Of a stretch of 64,000 nucleotides of DNA, positions 8,477 through 16,279 are shown piece by piece. The translations under genes were made by a program, and so were the position numbers. The notes under the pieces were generated by a model. The model did not search any database, was not told the origin of the DNA, and worked only from the letters and a program-made list of their open reading frames with translations. How positions within the stretch are numbered: the stretch's first letter is position 1; each line of letters begins with the position of its first letter. Source of the stretch: Desulfobacterales bacterium (GTDB lineage: Bacteria > Desulfobacterota > Desulfobacteria > Desulfobacterales > SpSt-501); assembly GCA_030834695.1 (NCBI GenBank), contig JAUQXK010000057.1, positions 46,156 to 110,155 of the forward strand. Reading direction: 5' to 3'.

Positions 8477-9304
8477 ATGAACACCTCCACCCGTGGAATT
8501 CGCGACACCGCCTGCCCCATCCTTGTGGGCACGAGCGGTTACTCATACGCCGAGTGGACGGATGCCGGGTTTTATCCACCGGGCACCAAGGCCGGTGAAA
8601 TGCTGCCCTTGTATATCAGGCAGTTCGGCATTACCGAGCTCAATTTTACATGGTATCAGATGCCCAAATCCCAAGCCATCGAGCGCATGGTCCGCTTAGC
8701 GCCGCCCGCCTTTCGTTTCACCGCCAAGCTGACACGCACACTGACCCACGAAGTCGATTCCGCCCAGTGGCGCGGGCACGCAACGCGTTACCGGGAGGGA
8801 ATTGCGCCGCTGATGCAGTCCGGGCAGCTCCAGGCCGTGCTGTTGCAGTTTCCGCCCGGTTTTGTCCGCAACCCCACCGGCCGCCGGTACCTTGCCGAGC
8901 TGCTGGATGCGCTGGACGGTCTGCCGCTGGCGGTGGAGTTTCGCCATGCTTCGTGGGCTGCTGATCGGGTGTTTGCTGAACTGGAGCGCCGCCGCGCCAC
9001 ACTCGTGGCGGTGGACGCGCCGATGCTGCCCGATCTGTTTCCCAGGCTCGATGTGGTCACCAATCCCGATCTTTTCTACGTCCGCTTCCACGGCCGCAAC
9101 GGCCGGGGTTGGCGCTCCGGTAACATGCAGAAACAGTTCGACTATGACTACAGCGACGATGAGTTGCGCGAGTGGACCGCCGGCCCCATCCCCGGCATGG
9201 CGGCCCGGGCGGCGCTGGGGGTGATCTTTTTCAATAACCACGTTCGTGGCCAGGCGCCGCGCAATGCTGTGCAGCTCATCCGGCTGCTCGGGGCGGCTTC
9301 GTAA
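8477..9304 (+). CDS. DUF72 (YecE-like) TIM-barrel protein in an SOS cassette
   Basis: A 275-residue cytoplasmic protein of the DUF72/YecE family, recognised by VGTSGYSYAEW at about residues 16-26, FYPPGT, ELNFTWY and, near the end, FFNNHVRGQAPRNA. The family folds as a TIM barrel and has no settled biochemical role. It lies 41 bp after lexA and before the imuB-like gene, in the position where imuA often stands in other mutasome operons, so a link to DNA damage is suggested by context. The last codons and the TAA stop fall inside a repeat arm (9291-9313). Confidence 0.88.
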   Translation: MNTSTRGIRDTACPILVGTSGYSYAEWTDAGFYPPGTKAGEMLPLYIRQFGITELNFTWYQMPKSQAIERMVRLAPPAFRFTAKLTRTLTHEVDSAQWRGHATRYREGIAPLMQSGQLQAVLLQFPPGFVRNPTGRRYLAELLDALDGLPLAVEFRHASWAADRVFAELERRRATLVAVDAPMLPDLFPRLDVVTNPDLFYVRFHGRNGRGWRSGNMQKQFDYDYSDDELREWTAGPIPGMAARAALGVIFFNNHVRGQAPRNAVQLIRLLGAAS

Positions 9305-9419
9305 GAGGCCCAATGCCGGCGTTGCGCTTCGTCCCGCACTCGCTTGCGGCGTACAGGGAGTACGCCTCGCTCGGCGGGGACTCGCGCGCCTTGGCCTTGG
9401 GCCTCTTACGAAGCCGCCC
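9291..9419. repeat. 129-bp palindromic repeat with perfect 23-bp arms (copy 1)
   Basis: The arms 9291-9313 and 9397-9419 are exact reverse complements. Inside is a second hairpin around GCGGCGTAC and GTACGCC. The element matches 14876-15000 in layout and inner sequence, including GCGTTGCGC, GGCGTAC, AGTACGCCTCG and CGCGCGCCTTG. It begins within the last codons of the DUF72 gene. It could act as a transcript-level hairpin between DUF72 and imuB. Confidence 0.75.
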
Positions 9420-9476
9420 GATGCGGGACGAAAACGACCGTGGTGATCCGCCTTCATCGAGAATCCAGCATCCCGT

Positions 9477-10862
9477 ATGGACCGCAGCATTATCCATTTG
9501 AACGTGGCTGATTTCGCCGTGGCGGTGGAGGGGGTCATCGACCGACGGCTCGCCGGCCGGCCGGTCGTCGTCGCCCCGCTGGGCGCGGTGCGGGCAGCCG
9601 TCTACGACATGAGCGAGGAGGCCTACCGGGCGGGCGTCCGCAAAGGCATGGCGCTGGCCCGGGCGGTGCGTCTATGCCGTGACGCCTGCCTCCTGCCGCC
9701 GCATCCCGAACGCTACGCGCAGGCCATGCGCACGCTTTTGCAGCACGCGCTGCCCTACTCGCCGCGCATCGAAGCCGGCGACATCGACGGCCATCTCTTC
9801 ATCGACGCGACCGGCACCGGCCGCCTCTTCGGTTCGCCGCAAGATGTGGCCGCGCGTCTGCGCCGGGAAATCCGCGCAAGCCTCGGTCTGGCTCCCATCT
9901 GGTCGGTGGCCCCCAACAAGCTGACCGCCAAGGTGGCCACCCGCCTGGTCAAGCCCGAGGGCGAGTGCAGCGTCGCGGCGGGCGAGGAGCAGTCGTTTTT
10001 GGCCCCCCTCGGCCTGGAGTTGATCCCCGGCATCGAACAGGATGACCTCATCCGCCTGCGTGAGTTCAATCTGAGGCAGGCCTATGAAGTGGCGGCCCTG
10101 CGCCTGGAGGACCTGCGGGTGCCGTTCGGAAGCCGCGCGATGTTGCTCTACGAGGCCGTCCGCGGCATCGACGCTTCCCCCGTGCTGGCGGTCGGTGAAA
10201 AACCCCCAAGCATTACGGCAGACTACACGTTCGCAACCGACACCAACGACACCGACGCCCTGCTTGCCGTCCTTTACCGTCTAATTGAGCAGACAGGAGA
10301 GGAACTTCGCCGACGGCGGCGGGCGGCGCGGCGGGTGGCTGTCGCCCTGGACTACTCCGATGGCGCACGCTGCATCCGCCGGTCCGCGGCCCGGCCCGCC
10401 ACCGCGAACGACATCACCCTATTTGAAACCGCCCGCAAGGCACTGTTTCTGGCCTGGGTCCGGCGGGTGCGGGTTAGACACCTGCAGCTGGTCTGCGACC
10501 GACTGGTGTTCCCGCCGGCCCAGATTGCCCTGTTCGGTGACGACCGGCAGCACCCCGAAAAGTGCGACCGTCTCATCGGCGCCGTCGATGCCGTCCGCCG
10601 GCGCTTCGGCCGGGAGGCCATCGCTATCGGTCGGACGGTTTGCGCCGCCAGCGCAACGCTCCGGCCCAAGGACAAAACGATGCTGGATGCTGGATGCTCG
10701 ATACTGGATAAAGGAAGGCACAACCTCGCGGAACCGGCTACCGGTCTTCGCGGCCAGAGTCGCTTCGGCGCAGCAGACTCCAGCCTCAACAGCCAAAGCC
10801 GGGCGATAGGCGCCCATTCTTTATCGAGCATCGAGCATCCAGTATCCAGTATCGCCCCATGA
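9477..10862 (+). CDS. imuB: ImuB-like, catalytically inactive Y-family polymerase homologue
   Basis: A 461-residue Y-family (DinB/UmuC-like) protein. The palm motif that normally reads DMD in pol IV is replaced (HLNVADF, N9, A11), and the second acidic pair is lost (GDIDGHLFIDATG, residues 101-113), so it should not polymerise. A clamp-binding motif QIALF is present at residues 349-353. These are the hallmarks of ImuB, which links the beta clamp to DnaE2 in translesion synthesis. About 60 C-terminal residues (after about 400) are encoded by repetitive DNA and look non-native. The stop overlaps the dnaE2 start (ATGA). No imuA is present. Confidence 0.85.
   Translation: MDRSIIHLNVADFAVAVEGVIDRRLAGRPVVVAPLGAVRAAVYDMSEEAYRAGVRKGMALARAVRLCRDACLLPPHPERYAQAMRTLLQHALPYSPRIEAGDIDGHLFIDATGTGRLFGSPQDVAARLRREIRASLGLAPIWSVAPNKLTAKVATRLVKPEGECSVAAGEEQSFLAPLGLELIPGIEQDDLIRLREFNLRQAYEVAALRLEDLRVPFGSRAMLLYEAVRGIDASPVLAVGEKPPSITADYTFATDTNDTDALLAVLYRLIEQTGEELRRRRRAARRVAVALDYSDGARCIRRSAARPATANDITLFETARKALFLAWVRRVRVRHLQLVCDRLVFPPAQIALFGDDRQHPEKCDRLIGAVDAVRRRFGREAIAIGRTVCAASATLRPKDKTMLDAGCSILDKGRHNLAEPATGLRGQSRFGAADSSLNSQSRAIGAHSLSSIEHPVSSIAP
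10681..10856. repeat. Tandem/inverted CTGGATGCT-type repeat at the imuB 3' end
   Basis: Units such as CTGGATGCTGGATGCT and CGATACTGGATAAAG (10682-10713) recur inverted at 10820-10854 (TTTATCGAGCATCGAGCATCC and on). A degenerate unit lies at 9456-9476 directly before the imuB start, and another at about 46318-46345. The repeat is translated as the C-terminal tail of ImuB and ends immediately before the dnaE2 ATG. Confidence 0.6.
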
Positions 10863-13800
10863 CCCCCCTCATCGTCCGCTCCCATTACTCCCTCATGTGG
10901 GGCACGGCTTCGCCCCGGCAGATCTGCCGCGCTGCGCGGCGGATGGGGTACGAACGCCTGGCGCTGACCGACACCGACAACCTCTACGGGCTGTGGCCGT
11001 TTTTATCCGCCTGCCGGCGCGAAGGCATCATTCCCATCGTAGGTGCTGAAATCACTGACCCGGAAAGCCGCCGCCGTGCCGTGTGCCTGGTGGAAACCGA
11101 CGCGGGCTATCGCAACCTCTGCCGCCTGCTCACCCGCCGGCACCTGCGGCCGGCGGAATTCGAGCTGCAGGCGGATCTGCCTGCGCACGCCGCCGGTCTC
11201 ACGGTGCTGACCACAGACCCCGGCCTGCTCGAATCCTGGCACGCCGCCGGGGTCGCGGTGGCGGCCGCCATGCCGCGCCGCATGCTTTTGGCCGCGCACC
11301 CGCTGCGCACGGCCGCCCGCCGGTTGGGGGCCGCGGCGGTCGCCGCACCCGGCAGCTTTTTCCTGCGTCCGGAGGAAGTCTCCGTGCACCGCATCCTGCG
11401 TGCCATCGCCCGCAACACCTGTCTTTCACGGCTCGAAGCAGAGGACTGCGCACCGCCGGATGCCTGGTTCGCTCCGCCGACGGAATACGAGCGGCGGTTT
11501 ATCGCCAGCCCGGAAGCCTTGGCGGCAACCACCGCGATCGCCGAGCGCCTGGCCTTCACCGGCCCGCGCTTCGGCACGGTGCTGCCGCCGCTCACGGGGC
11601 ATGATGTCGGGGCCGCCGGACGGCGGCTGCGCGCGGATGCCTACGCCGGTGCCGGCCGTCGCTACGGCGCGGAGCTCGGCGAAGCCGTGGTCGAGCGCCT
11701 CGAGCATGAGCTCGGCCTGATCGCGCAGATGGGCTTTGCCGCTTATTTTCTGATCGTGCGCGACATCGTCGCCTTGAGCCCGCGCACCTGCGGCCGCGGC
11801 TCCGGGGCGGCCTCGCTCGTGGCCTACTGCCTCGGCATCACCAACGTATGTCCCCTCAAGCACAACCTGTACTTCGAACGCTTTCTGAACCCGGGCCGCA
11901 CGGATCCGCCTGACATCGACGTCGACTTCGCCTGGGACGAACGCGACGCCGTCCTCGCAACCGTGCTCGCGCGCCACGCCGGCCACGCCGCCATGGTGGC
12001 CAACCACGTTCTCTTCCAGCCGCGCATGGCCGTGCGCGAGGTCGCCAAGGTCTACGGCCTGACCGCGGCCGAGATCGACCGGGTGTCCCGGCGCCTGCCC
12101 TGGTATTGGCGCACCGCGGATGCCCATGCCGACTTTCTGGCGGAGCTTAAAGACCAGCCGGAGACCAAAACCTTGGAATTCCCGCCGCCATGGCCGGAGA
12201 TCCTGCGTCATGCCCAACGAATCATCGGCACCCCCCGGCACCTGTCGGTGCATCCGGGAGGTATGGTCATCACGCCCCGACCGATCGACGAGTACGTGCC
12301 CATCGAGCGCGCTCCCAAGGGGGTGCCGATCATCCAGTGGGAGAAGGACGCGGCCGAAGACGCCGGGCTGGTGAAGATCGACCTCTTGGGCAACCGCAGT
12401 CTGGGTGTCATCCGCGACGCCCAGGCCAATCTGCGGGAGAACGGAACCGGCTTGGACGAGTCCCGCTGGGAGCCCGAGGACGATTTCGCCACCCAGCAGG
12501 CTGTGGCCCAGGGCCGCACCATGGGCTGCTTCTACATCGAAAGCCCGGCCATGCGCCTGTTGCAGCAGAAATCACGGGTGGGCGACTTCGAGCACCTCGT
12601 CATCCACAGCAGCATCATCCGGCCGGCCGCCAACGACTATATCCGCGAGTACATCCGCCGGCTGCACGGCGGTCCGTGGGAACCCATCCACCCGCTGCTG
12701 GCCGATGTGCTGGAGGAGACCTTCGGCATCATGGTCTATCAGGAGGACGTGTCGCGGGCGGCCGTGGCGCTGGCCGGGTTCACCCACGCCGAGGCCGACG
12801 GCCTGCGCAAGATCCTCTCCAAGAAAGACCGGGAGCTGCAGCTGCGGGACCACGCCCGGCGCTTTCGGGAGGGCGCCCGGGCGAAGGGGGTTTCCGACAA
12901 GCAGATCACGGCGATCTGGGATATGATGATGAGCTTCGACGGGTATTCTTTCTGCAAACCCCACAGCGCCTCCTATGCGCGGGTTTCGTTCCAGGCGGCT
13001 TATCTGAAGGTTCACCATCCGGCGGAGTTCATGGCGGCCGTCATCAGCAACCAGGGCGGGTTCTACAGCGTTTTCGCCTATGTCTCCGAAGCCCGGCGCC
13101 TGGGCCTCGCGATTCTGCCGCCGGACGTGAACGCGAGCGACCGGCGCTGGACGGGAAAAGAGGCGGCCCTCCAGGTGGGGCTGCTTTCCATCAAAGGCCT
13201 GTCGGCCCAGACCGGCGAACGGATCGTCGCCGCCCGCAGGGACGGTGCTTATACCGGTCTGGAAGATTTTTTAGACCGGGTGCGGCCGGATGCGGCCGAG
13301 CTGCGGGCGCTCGTCCACTGCGGAGCGCTCGACCGCCTCGGTCCCGGGGCCGGCCGGGCCGAACTCCTGTGGGACGCTACCCGCCGGCTGGCGAAGCTTG
13401 GCGGCACCGGGCGAGCCGCCCGCAACCGGTCCTTGTTTGAGACGCCGCCGGCCGAAGAGCGCCCGCCCTGCCTGCCCCCGGACGACGCACGGGAACGTCT
13501 GCGCCGGGAGTTCGCCGTCCTCGGTTTCCTCTGCGACCGGCACCCGATGGAGCTTTACACCGATGCCGTGCGCCGGGCCGGTGCGGTGAAGGCGGCCGAG
13601 ATCCCGCGCGGCGTCGGAAGGCGCATCCGCTTCGCCGGCTGGCTGATCACCGGCAAGGTGGTCGAAACCAAGCAGGGCGAGCCCATGGAGTTTCTCACCT
13701 TCGAGGACGAAACCGGGCTCGTGGAAACGACTTTCTTCCCCGAAACCTACCGCCGCTTCTGCCATCTGCTGGACCGCGAGCGGCCGTATCTGCTCGCGGG

Positions 13801-13867
13801 AAAGGTCGAGGAGGAGTGGGGGGCTGTGACGCTGACCGTGGAAGAGGTGGCGGGCATGCGGCCCTGA
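10859..13867 (+). CDS. dnaE2: Error-prone DNA polymerase III alpha subunit DnaE2 (ImuC)
   Basis: A 1002-residue C-family polymerase. Layout: N-terminal PHP domain (1-200), palm with catalytic PDIDVDF (D352, D354, D356), tandem helix-hairpin-helix (about 780-830) and a C-terminal OB fold (FAGWLITGKVVETKQGEPM at about 925). Size and cassette context (lexA-imuB) mark it as the mutagenic DnaE2 rather than the replicative DnaE1. The PHP metal motif is altered (RSHYSLMWG in place of HxHxxxSxxDG), so PHP-based proofreading is unlikely. It overlaps imuB by 4 bp. It acts in damage-induced translesion synthesis. Confidence 0.93.
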   Translation: MTPLIVRSHYSLMWGTASPRQICRAARRMGYERLALTDTDNLYGLWPFLSACRREGIIPIVGAEITDPESRRRAVCLVETDAGYRNLCRLLTRRHLRPAEFELQADLPAHAAGLTVLTTDPGLLESWHAAGVAVAAAMPRRMLLAAHPLRTAARRLGAAAVAAPGSFFLRPEEVSVHRILRAIARNTCLSRLEAEDCAPPDAWFAPPTEYERRFIASPEALAATTAIAERLAFTGPRFGTVLPPLTGHDVGAAGRRLRADAYAGAGRRYGAELGEAVVERLEHELGLIAQMGFAAYFLIVRDIVALSPRTCGRGSGAASLVAYCLGITNVCPLKHNLYFERFLNPGRTDPPDIDVDFAWDERDAVLATVLARHAGHAAMVANHVLFQPRMAVREVAKVYGLTAAEIDRVSRRLPWYWRTADAHADFLAELKDQPETKTLEFPPPWPEILRHAQRIIGTPRHLSVHPGGMVITPRPIDEYVPIERAPKGVPIIQWEKDAAEDAGLVKIDLLGNRSLGVIRDAQANLRENGTGLDESRWEPEDDFATQQAVAQGRTMGCFYIESPAMRLLQQKSRVGDFEHLVIHSSIIRPAANDYIREYIRRLHGGPWEPIHPLLADVLEETFGIMVYQEDVSRAAVALAGFTHAEADGLRKILSKKDRELQLRDHARRFREGARAKGVSDKQITAIWDMMMSFDGYSFCKPHSASYARVSFQAAYLKVHHPAEFMAAVISNQGGFYSVFAYVSEARRLGLAILPPDVNASDRRWTGKEAALQVGLLSIKGLSAQTGERIVAARRDGAYTGLEDFLDRVRPDAAELRALVHCGALDRLGPGAGRAELLWDATRRLAKLGGTGRAARNRSLFETPPAEERPPCLPPDDARERLRREFAVLGFLCDRHPMELYTDAVRRAGAVKAAEIPRGVGRRIRFAGWLITGKVVETKQGEPMEFLTFEDETGLVETTFFPETYRRFCHLLDRERPYLLAGKVEEEWGAVTLTVEEVAGMRP

Positions 13868-13940
13868 CGGGGCCTGCGGCAGGGAGCGATAGAACAAAAA
13901 ACCCTTTTGCTTTTGGCGTCCAGCCGTTAAGATAAGGGGC

Positions 13941-14732
13941 ATGCTCAAACCCATCCAGCAGTTCCCGCCCGACATGAGGAAGACCGTCCGCTACGTTCTC
14001 ACGGACATCGACGACACCCTGACCATTGACGGCCGGCTGCCCGCGGCTGCCTTGGCCGCCATGGAGCGGCTCGAAGCCGCCGGAAAACAGGTCATCCCGA
14101 TTACCGGCCGGCCGGCCGGCTGGTGCGACCACATCGCGCGCATGTGGCCGGTGGCGGCGGTGGTGGGCGAAAACGGCGCTTTCTATTACCGCTATGGCCG
14201 TGCGCGGCGTAAAATGCAGCGGAGCTATTTCAAGACGGCGGATGCCCGCGCGGCGGACCGCGGGCGGCTGGACGAGGTGAAAGCGAAAATCCTGGCCGAA
14301 GTCCCGGGCTGCGCCGTGTCGGCCGATCAGGCCTTTCGGGAAGCGGACCTTGCCATCGACTTCTGCGAGGACGTGCCGCGGCTTTCCGCGGAGAAGGTGG
14401 ACCGGATCGTTCAAATCTTCGAGGCGGCCGGCGCCCAGGCCAAGGTCAGCTCCATCCACGTCAACGGCTGGTTCGGCGCTTACGACAAGCTGACCATGAC
14501 CCAGCGGCTGTTTCGGGATGTTTTCGAGGAAGACCTGGAGGCGATCAGGACCCAGGTCGTCTTTGCGGGCGACTCCCCCAACGATCAGCCCATGTTCGCA
14601 TTTTTCCCCCATGCGGTGGGCGTGGCCAATGTCCGGGAGTTCGCCGAACGCATGGCGGATCTGCCGACCTGGATCACGAAGCAGGAGGGCGGTTTCGGGT
14701 TCGCCGAGTTGGTGGAAGTGCTGTTGGCCTGA
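13941..14732 (+). CDS. HAD-superfamily hydrolase, Cof/MPGP subtype IIB
   Basis: A 263-residue cytoplasmic phosphatase. Motif I is DIDDTLT (about residues 21-27), motif II is PITGRPAGWC, the lysine of motif III is in YDKLTM, and motif IV is GDSPNDQPMF. The large cap between motifs II and III places it in subclass IIB, which includes sugar-phosphate and mannosyl-3-phosphoglycerate phosphatases. The substrate is not predictable. ATG 13941 follows AAGGGG. It lies 73 bp after dnaE2 and is probably not part of the SOS unit. Confidence 0.85.
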   Translation: MLKPIQQFPPDMRKTVRYVLTDIDDTLTIDGRLPAAALAAMERLEAAGKQVIPITGRPAGWCDHIARMWPVAAVVGENGAFYYRYGRARRKMQRSYFKTADARAADRGRLDEVKAKILAEVPGCAVSADQAFREADLAIDFCEDVPRLSAEKVDRIVQIFEAAGAQAKVSSIHVNGWFGAYDKLTMTQRLFRDVFEEDLEAIRTQVVFAGDSPNDQPMFAFFPHAVGVANVREFAERMADLPTWITKQEGGFGFAELVEVLLA

Positions 14733-14830
14733 GCGGCAGGCTTCGACCGCATTGATTTGAAAAGATAGAAATTCCCGCTAATTTAAGCCGTTACACGATC
14801 TCGCAACTCCTTGGGCAAGGTTGTTTTTAA

Positions 14831-14859
14831 TTGACTTGCGCATCGGAGTCCGGTAGGTT
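14831..14859 (+). promoter_or_regulatory. Putative promoter of the family-1 ABC importer operon
   Basis: TTGACT (14831-14836) and TAGGTT (14854-14859) are separated by 17 bp, just before the palindromic repeat 14876-15000 and about 200 bp before the binding-protein gene. If it is used, the repeat would form part of a long structured leader. Confidence 0.3.
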
Positions 14860-14875
14860 TGCCAGCGATAACATT

Positions 14876-15000
14876 GATGACTTCGAAAATAGTCCAATCT
14901 CTGCGTTGCGCGTCATCTCGCTGCCGCTGCGGCGTACGGTCAGTACGCCTCGCGCCGCGAGATTCGCGCGCCTTGATCTTGGCCCCTTTACGAAGTCATC
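14876..15000. repeat. 125-bp palindromic repeat (copy 2)
   Basis: Imperfect arms (GATGACTTCG at the left, CGAAGTCATC at the right) enclose the same inner sequence as 9291-9419, including GCGGCGTAC and AGTACGCCTCG. Together with a smaller hairpin (GATGGCTT / AAGCCATC, 15007-15028) it fills most of the 326-bp gap 14733-15058, which holds no gene. Confidence 0.7.
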
Positions 15001-15058
15001 GATTCTGATGGCTTTTTGCGAAGCCATCAACATTCAACATCGAAAAGGAGGGTGTACG

Positions 15059-16186
15059 ATGAAAAGAGCGGTTGCGTTGTTCGGTCTCTTTACGTTCGTG
15101 CTTCTGGGAGCCTGGTCCCTGTCCTTTGCTCAGGCGCCCGCCATCGAAAATGAGCTCTACCTCATCACCCCGGTCTCGAAGGATGTCCACGACCCCATGC
15201 TGAAGGCCTTCGCGGCCTGGGCCAAAAAGAAATACAACGTCGATGTGAAGACCAGCGCGATCCCCAAGGGCACGCCGGTCGCCTACGGACAGATCCTGGA
15301 GTGGAGGGGCAAACCCCAGGCGGATGTTTTCTGGGGCGGCGAAGGCACGCTTTTCGACAACCTGGCCGCCGAGGGCCTGCTGGAGCAGATTCAGCTGCCG
15401 AAGGCGGCATGGGATGAGATTCCCGCCTCCATCGGCACGCCGGTGCCGCTGCCGATGAAGGATCCGAAGAAATTCTGGGTGGGCACCACCCTGGAGCCCT
15501 ACGGCATCATCTACCAGCCCAAGCTTCTGAAGCGCCTGGGCGTCGAGATCAAGACCTGGGACGATCTCTTGAACCCGAAGCTCAAGGGCCAGATCGCCCA
15601 GTGTACCCCGGACCGTTCCAGCTCCAGCCATGCCAGCTACGAGGTCGTCCTGCAGACCTATGGCTGGGAAAAGGGCTGGGAGTGGCTGACCAAGCTGGCG
15701 GCCAACACCGGAATTTTTTCCGCCCGTTCGCGCGACGTGCCGAGCGTGGTGGCCAAGGGTGAGTTTGCCGTCGGATTCGCGGTTCCGAGCTACATGGCTT
15801 TTGCCGAGGTCCTTGGAGGGTATGATGTTAACTTCGTCTACCCCAAGAACGCCTACGTGACCCCCGAGCCCATGGCGGTGCTGAAGGGAGCCCCCCATAC
15901 CAAGGCCGGCCACGCTTTCATTGAATTCTGCCTGAGTGAAGAAGGTCAGTTGCTTCTCTCCGGCCTGGGCGTCTACCCCATTACCCCGAAATTCAAGGTG
16001 AAAGGCCCCGAGGGCTCCAACCAGGAGAAGGCCGTGGCTTTCACCGGCGGCATGCGCTCCTTCTTTGATACAGAGATCGGCAACGTCTACGACGACAAAA
16101 TCGCCGGCGAGAAGAAGCGCATCGAAGACGTGAACTCCTATTTCCGCAAGGAGATCGCTGAAAAGCACAAAGACATCGTGAAATAA
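15059..16186 (+). CDS. ABC transporter family-1 solute-binding protein (Fe3+/polyamine class)
   Basis: A 375-residue periplasmic receptor. It has a Sec signal peptide (MKRAVALFG to SFA, cleavage before QAP at about 23), then an AfuA/FbpA/PotD-like two-lobed domain: WAKKKYNVDV, QADVFWGGEGTLFDNL, EPYGIIYQPKLL and SEEGQLLLSGLGVYPI. ATG 15059 has a strong ribosome site (AAGGAGGG). The frame is open further upstream, but that part is repeat DNA. Its partners are the ATPase and fused permease downstream. The ligand (ferric iron, polyamine, phosphonate or thiamine-like) cannot be read from sequence. Confidence 0.85.
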   Translation: MKRAVALFGLFTFVLLGAWSLSFAQAPAIENELYLITPVSKDVHDPMLKAFAAWAKKKYNVDVKTSAIPKGTPVAYGQILEWRGKPQADVFWGGEGTLFDNLAAEGLLEQIQLPKAAWDEIPASIGTPVPLPMKDPKKFWVGTTLEPYGIIYQPKLLKRLGVEIKTWDDLLNPKLKGQIAQCTPDRSSSSHASYEVVLQTYGWEKGWEWLTKLAANTGIFSARSRDVPSVVAKGEFAVGFAVPSYMAFAEVLGGYDVNFVYPKNAYVTPEPMAVLKGAPHTKAGHAFIEFCLSEEGQLLLSGLGVYPITPKFKVKGPEGSNQEKAVAFTGGMRSFFDTEIGNVYDDKIAGEKKRIEDVNSYFRKEIAEKHKDIVK

Positions 16187-16201
16187 ACCTATTACACGAA
16201 C

Positions 16202-16257
16202 TCAGGGGGAACCCATCCGGGCCGCTTGCTGCGCCGTGGGGTTTCCCCTGATCTTTT
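16202..16257 (+). terminator. Hairpin between binding-protein and ATPase genes (attenuator or stabiliser)
   Basis: A 13-bp stem (16202-16214 with 16239-16251, one G-U pair) is followed by TCTTTT. Standing between the first and second genes of an importer operon, it could end part of the transcripts or protect the 3' end of the binding-protein mRNA, raising receptor over permease. Confidence 0.6.
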
Positions 16258-16279
16258 AGCGGATGAAAGCGGCAGGCGG

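Noticed and set aside
10681..10856. Possible CRISPR-like array at the imuB end
   Set aside because: Units are 9-12 bp and contiguous or inverted, with no unique spacers of even length.
9477..10862. Call as an active DinB/pol IV polymerase
   Set aside because: The acidic catalytic residues of both palm motifs are missing, so ImuB-like is the better assignment.
14733..15058. Riboswitch before the family-1 ABC receptor
   Set aside because: The structure there is the interspersed palindrome shared with 9291-9419; no known riboswitch core could be recognised.
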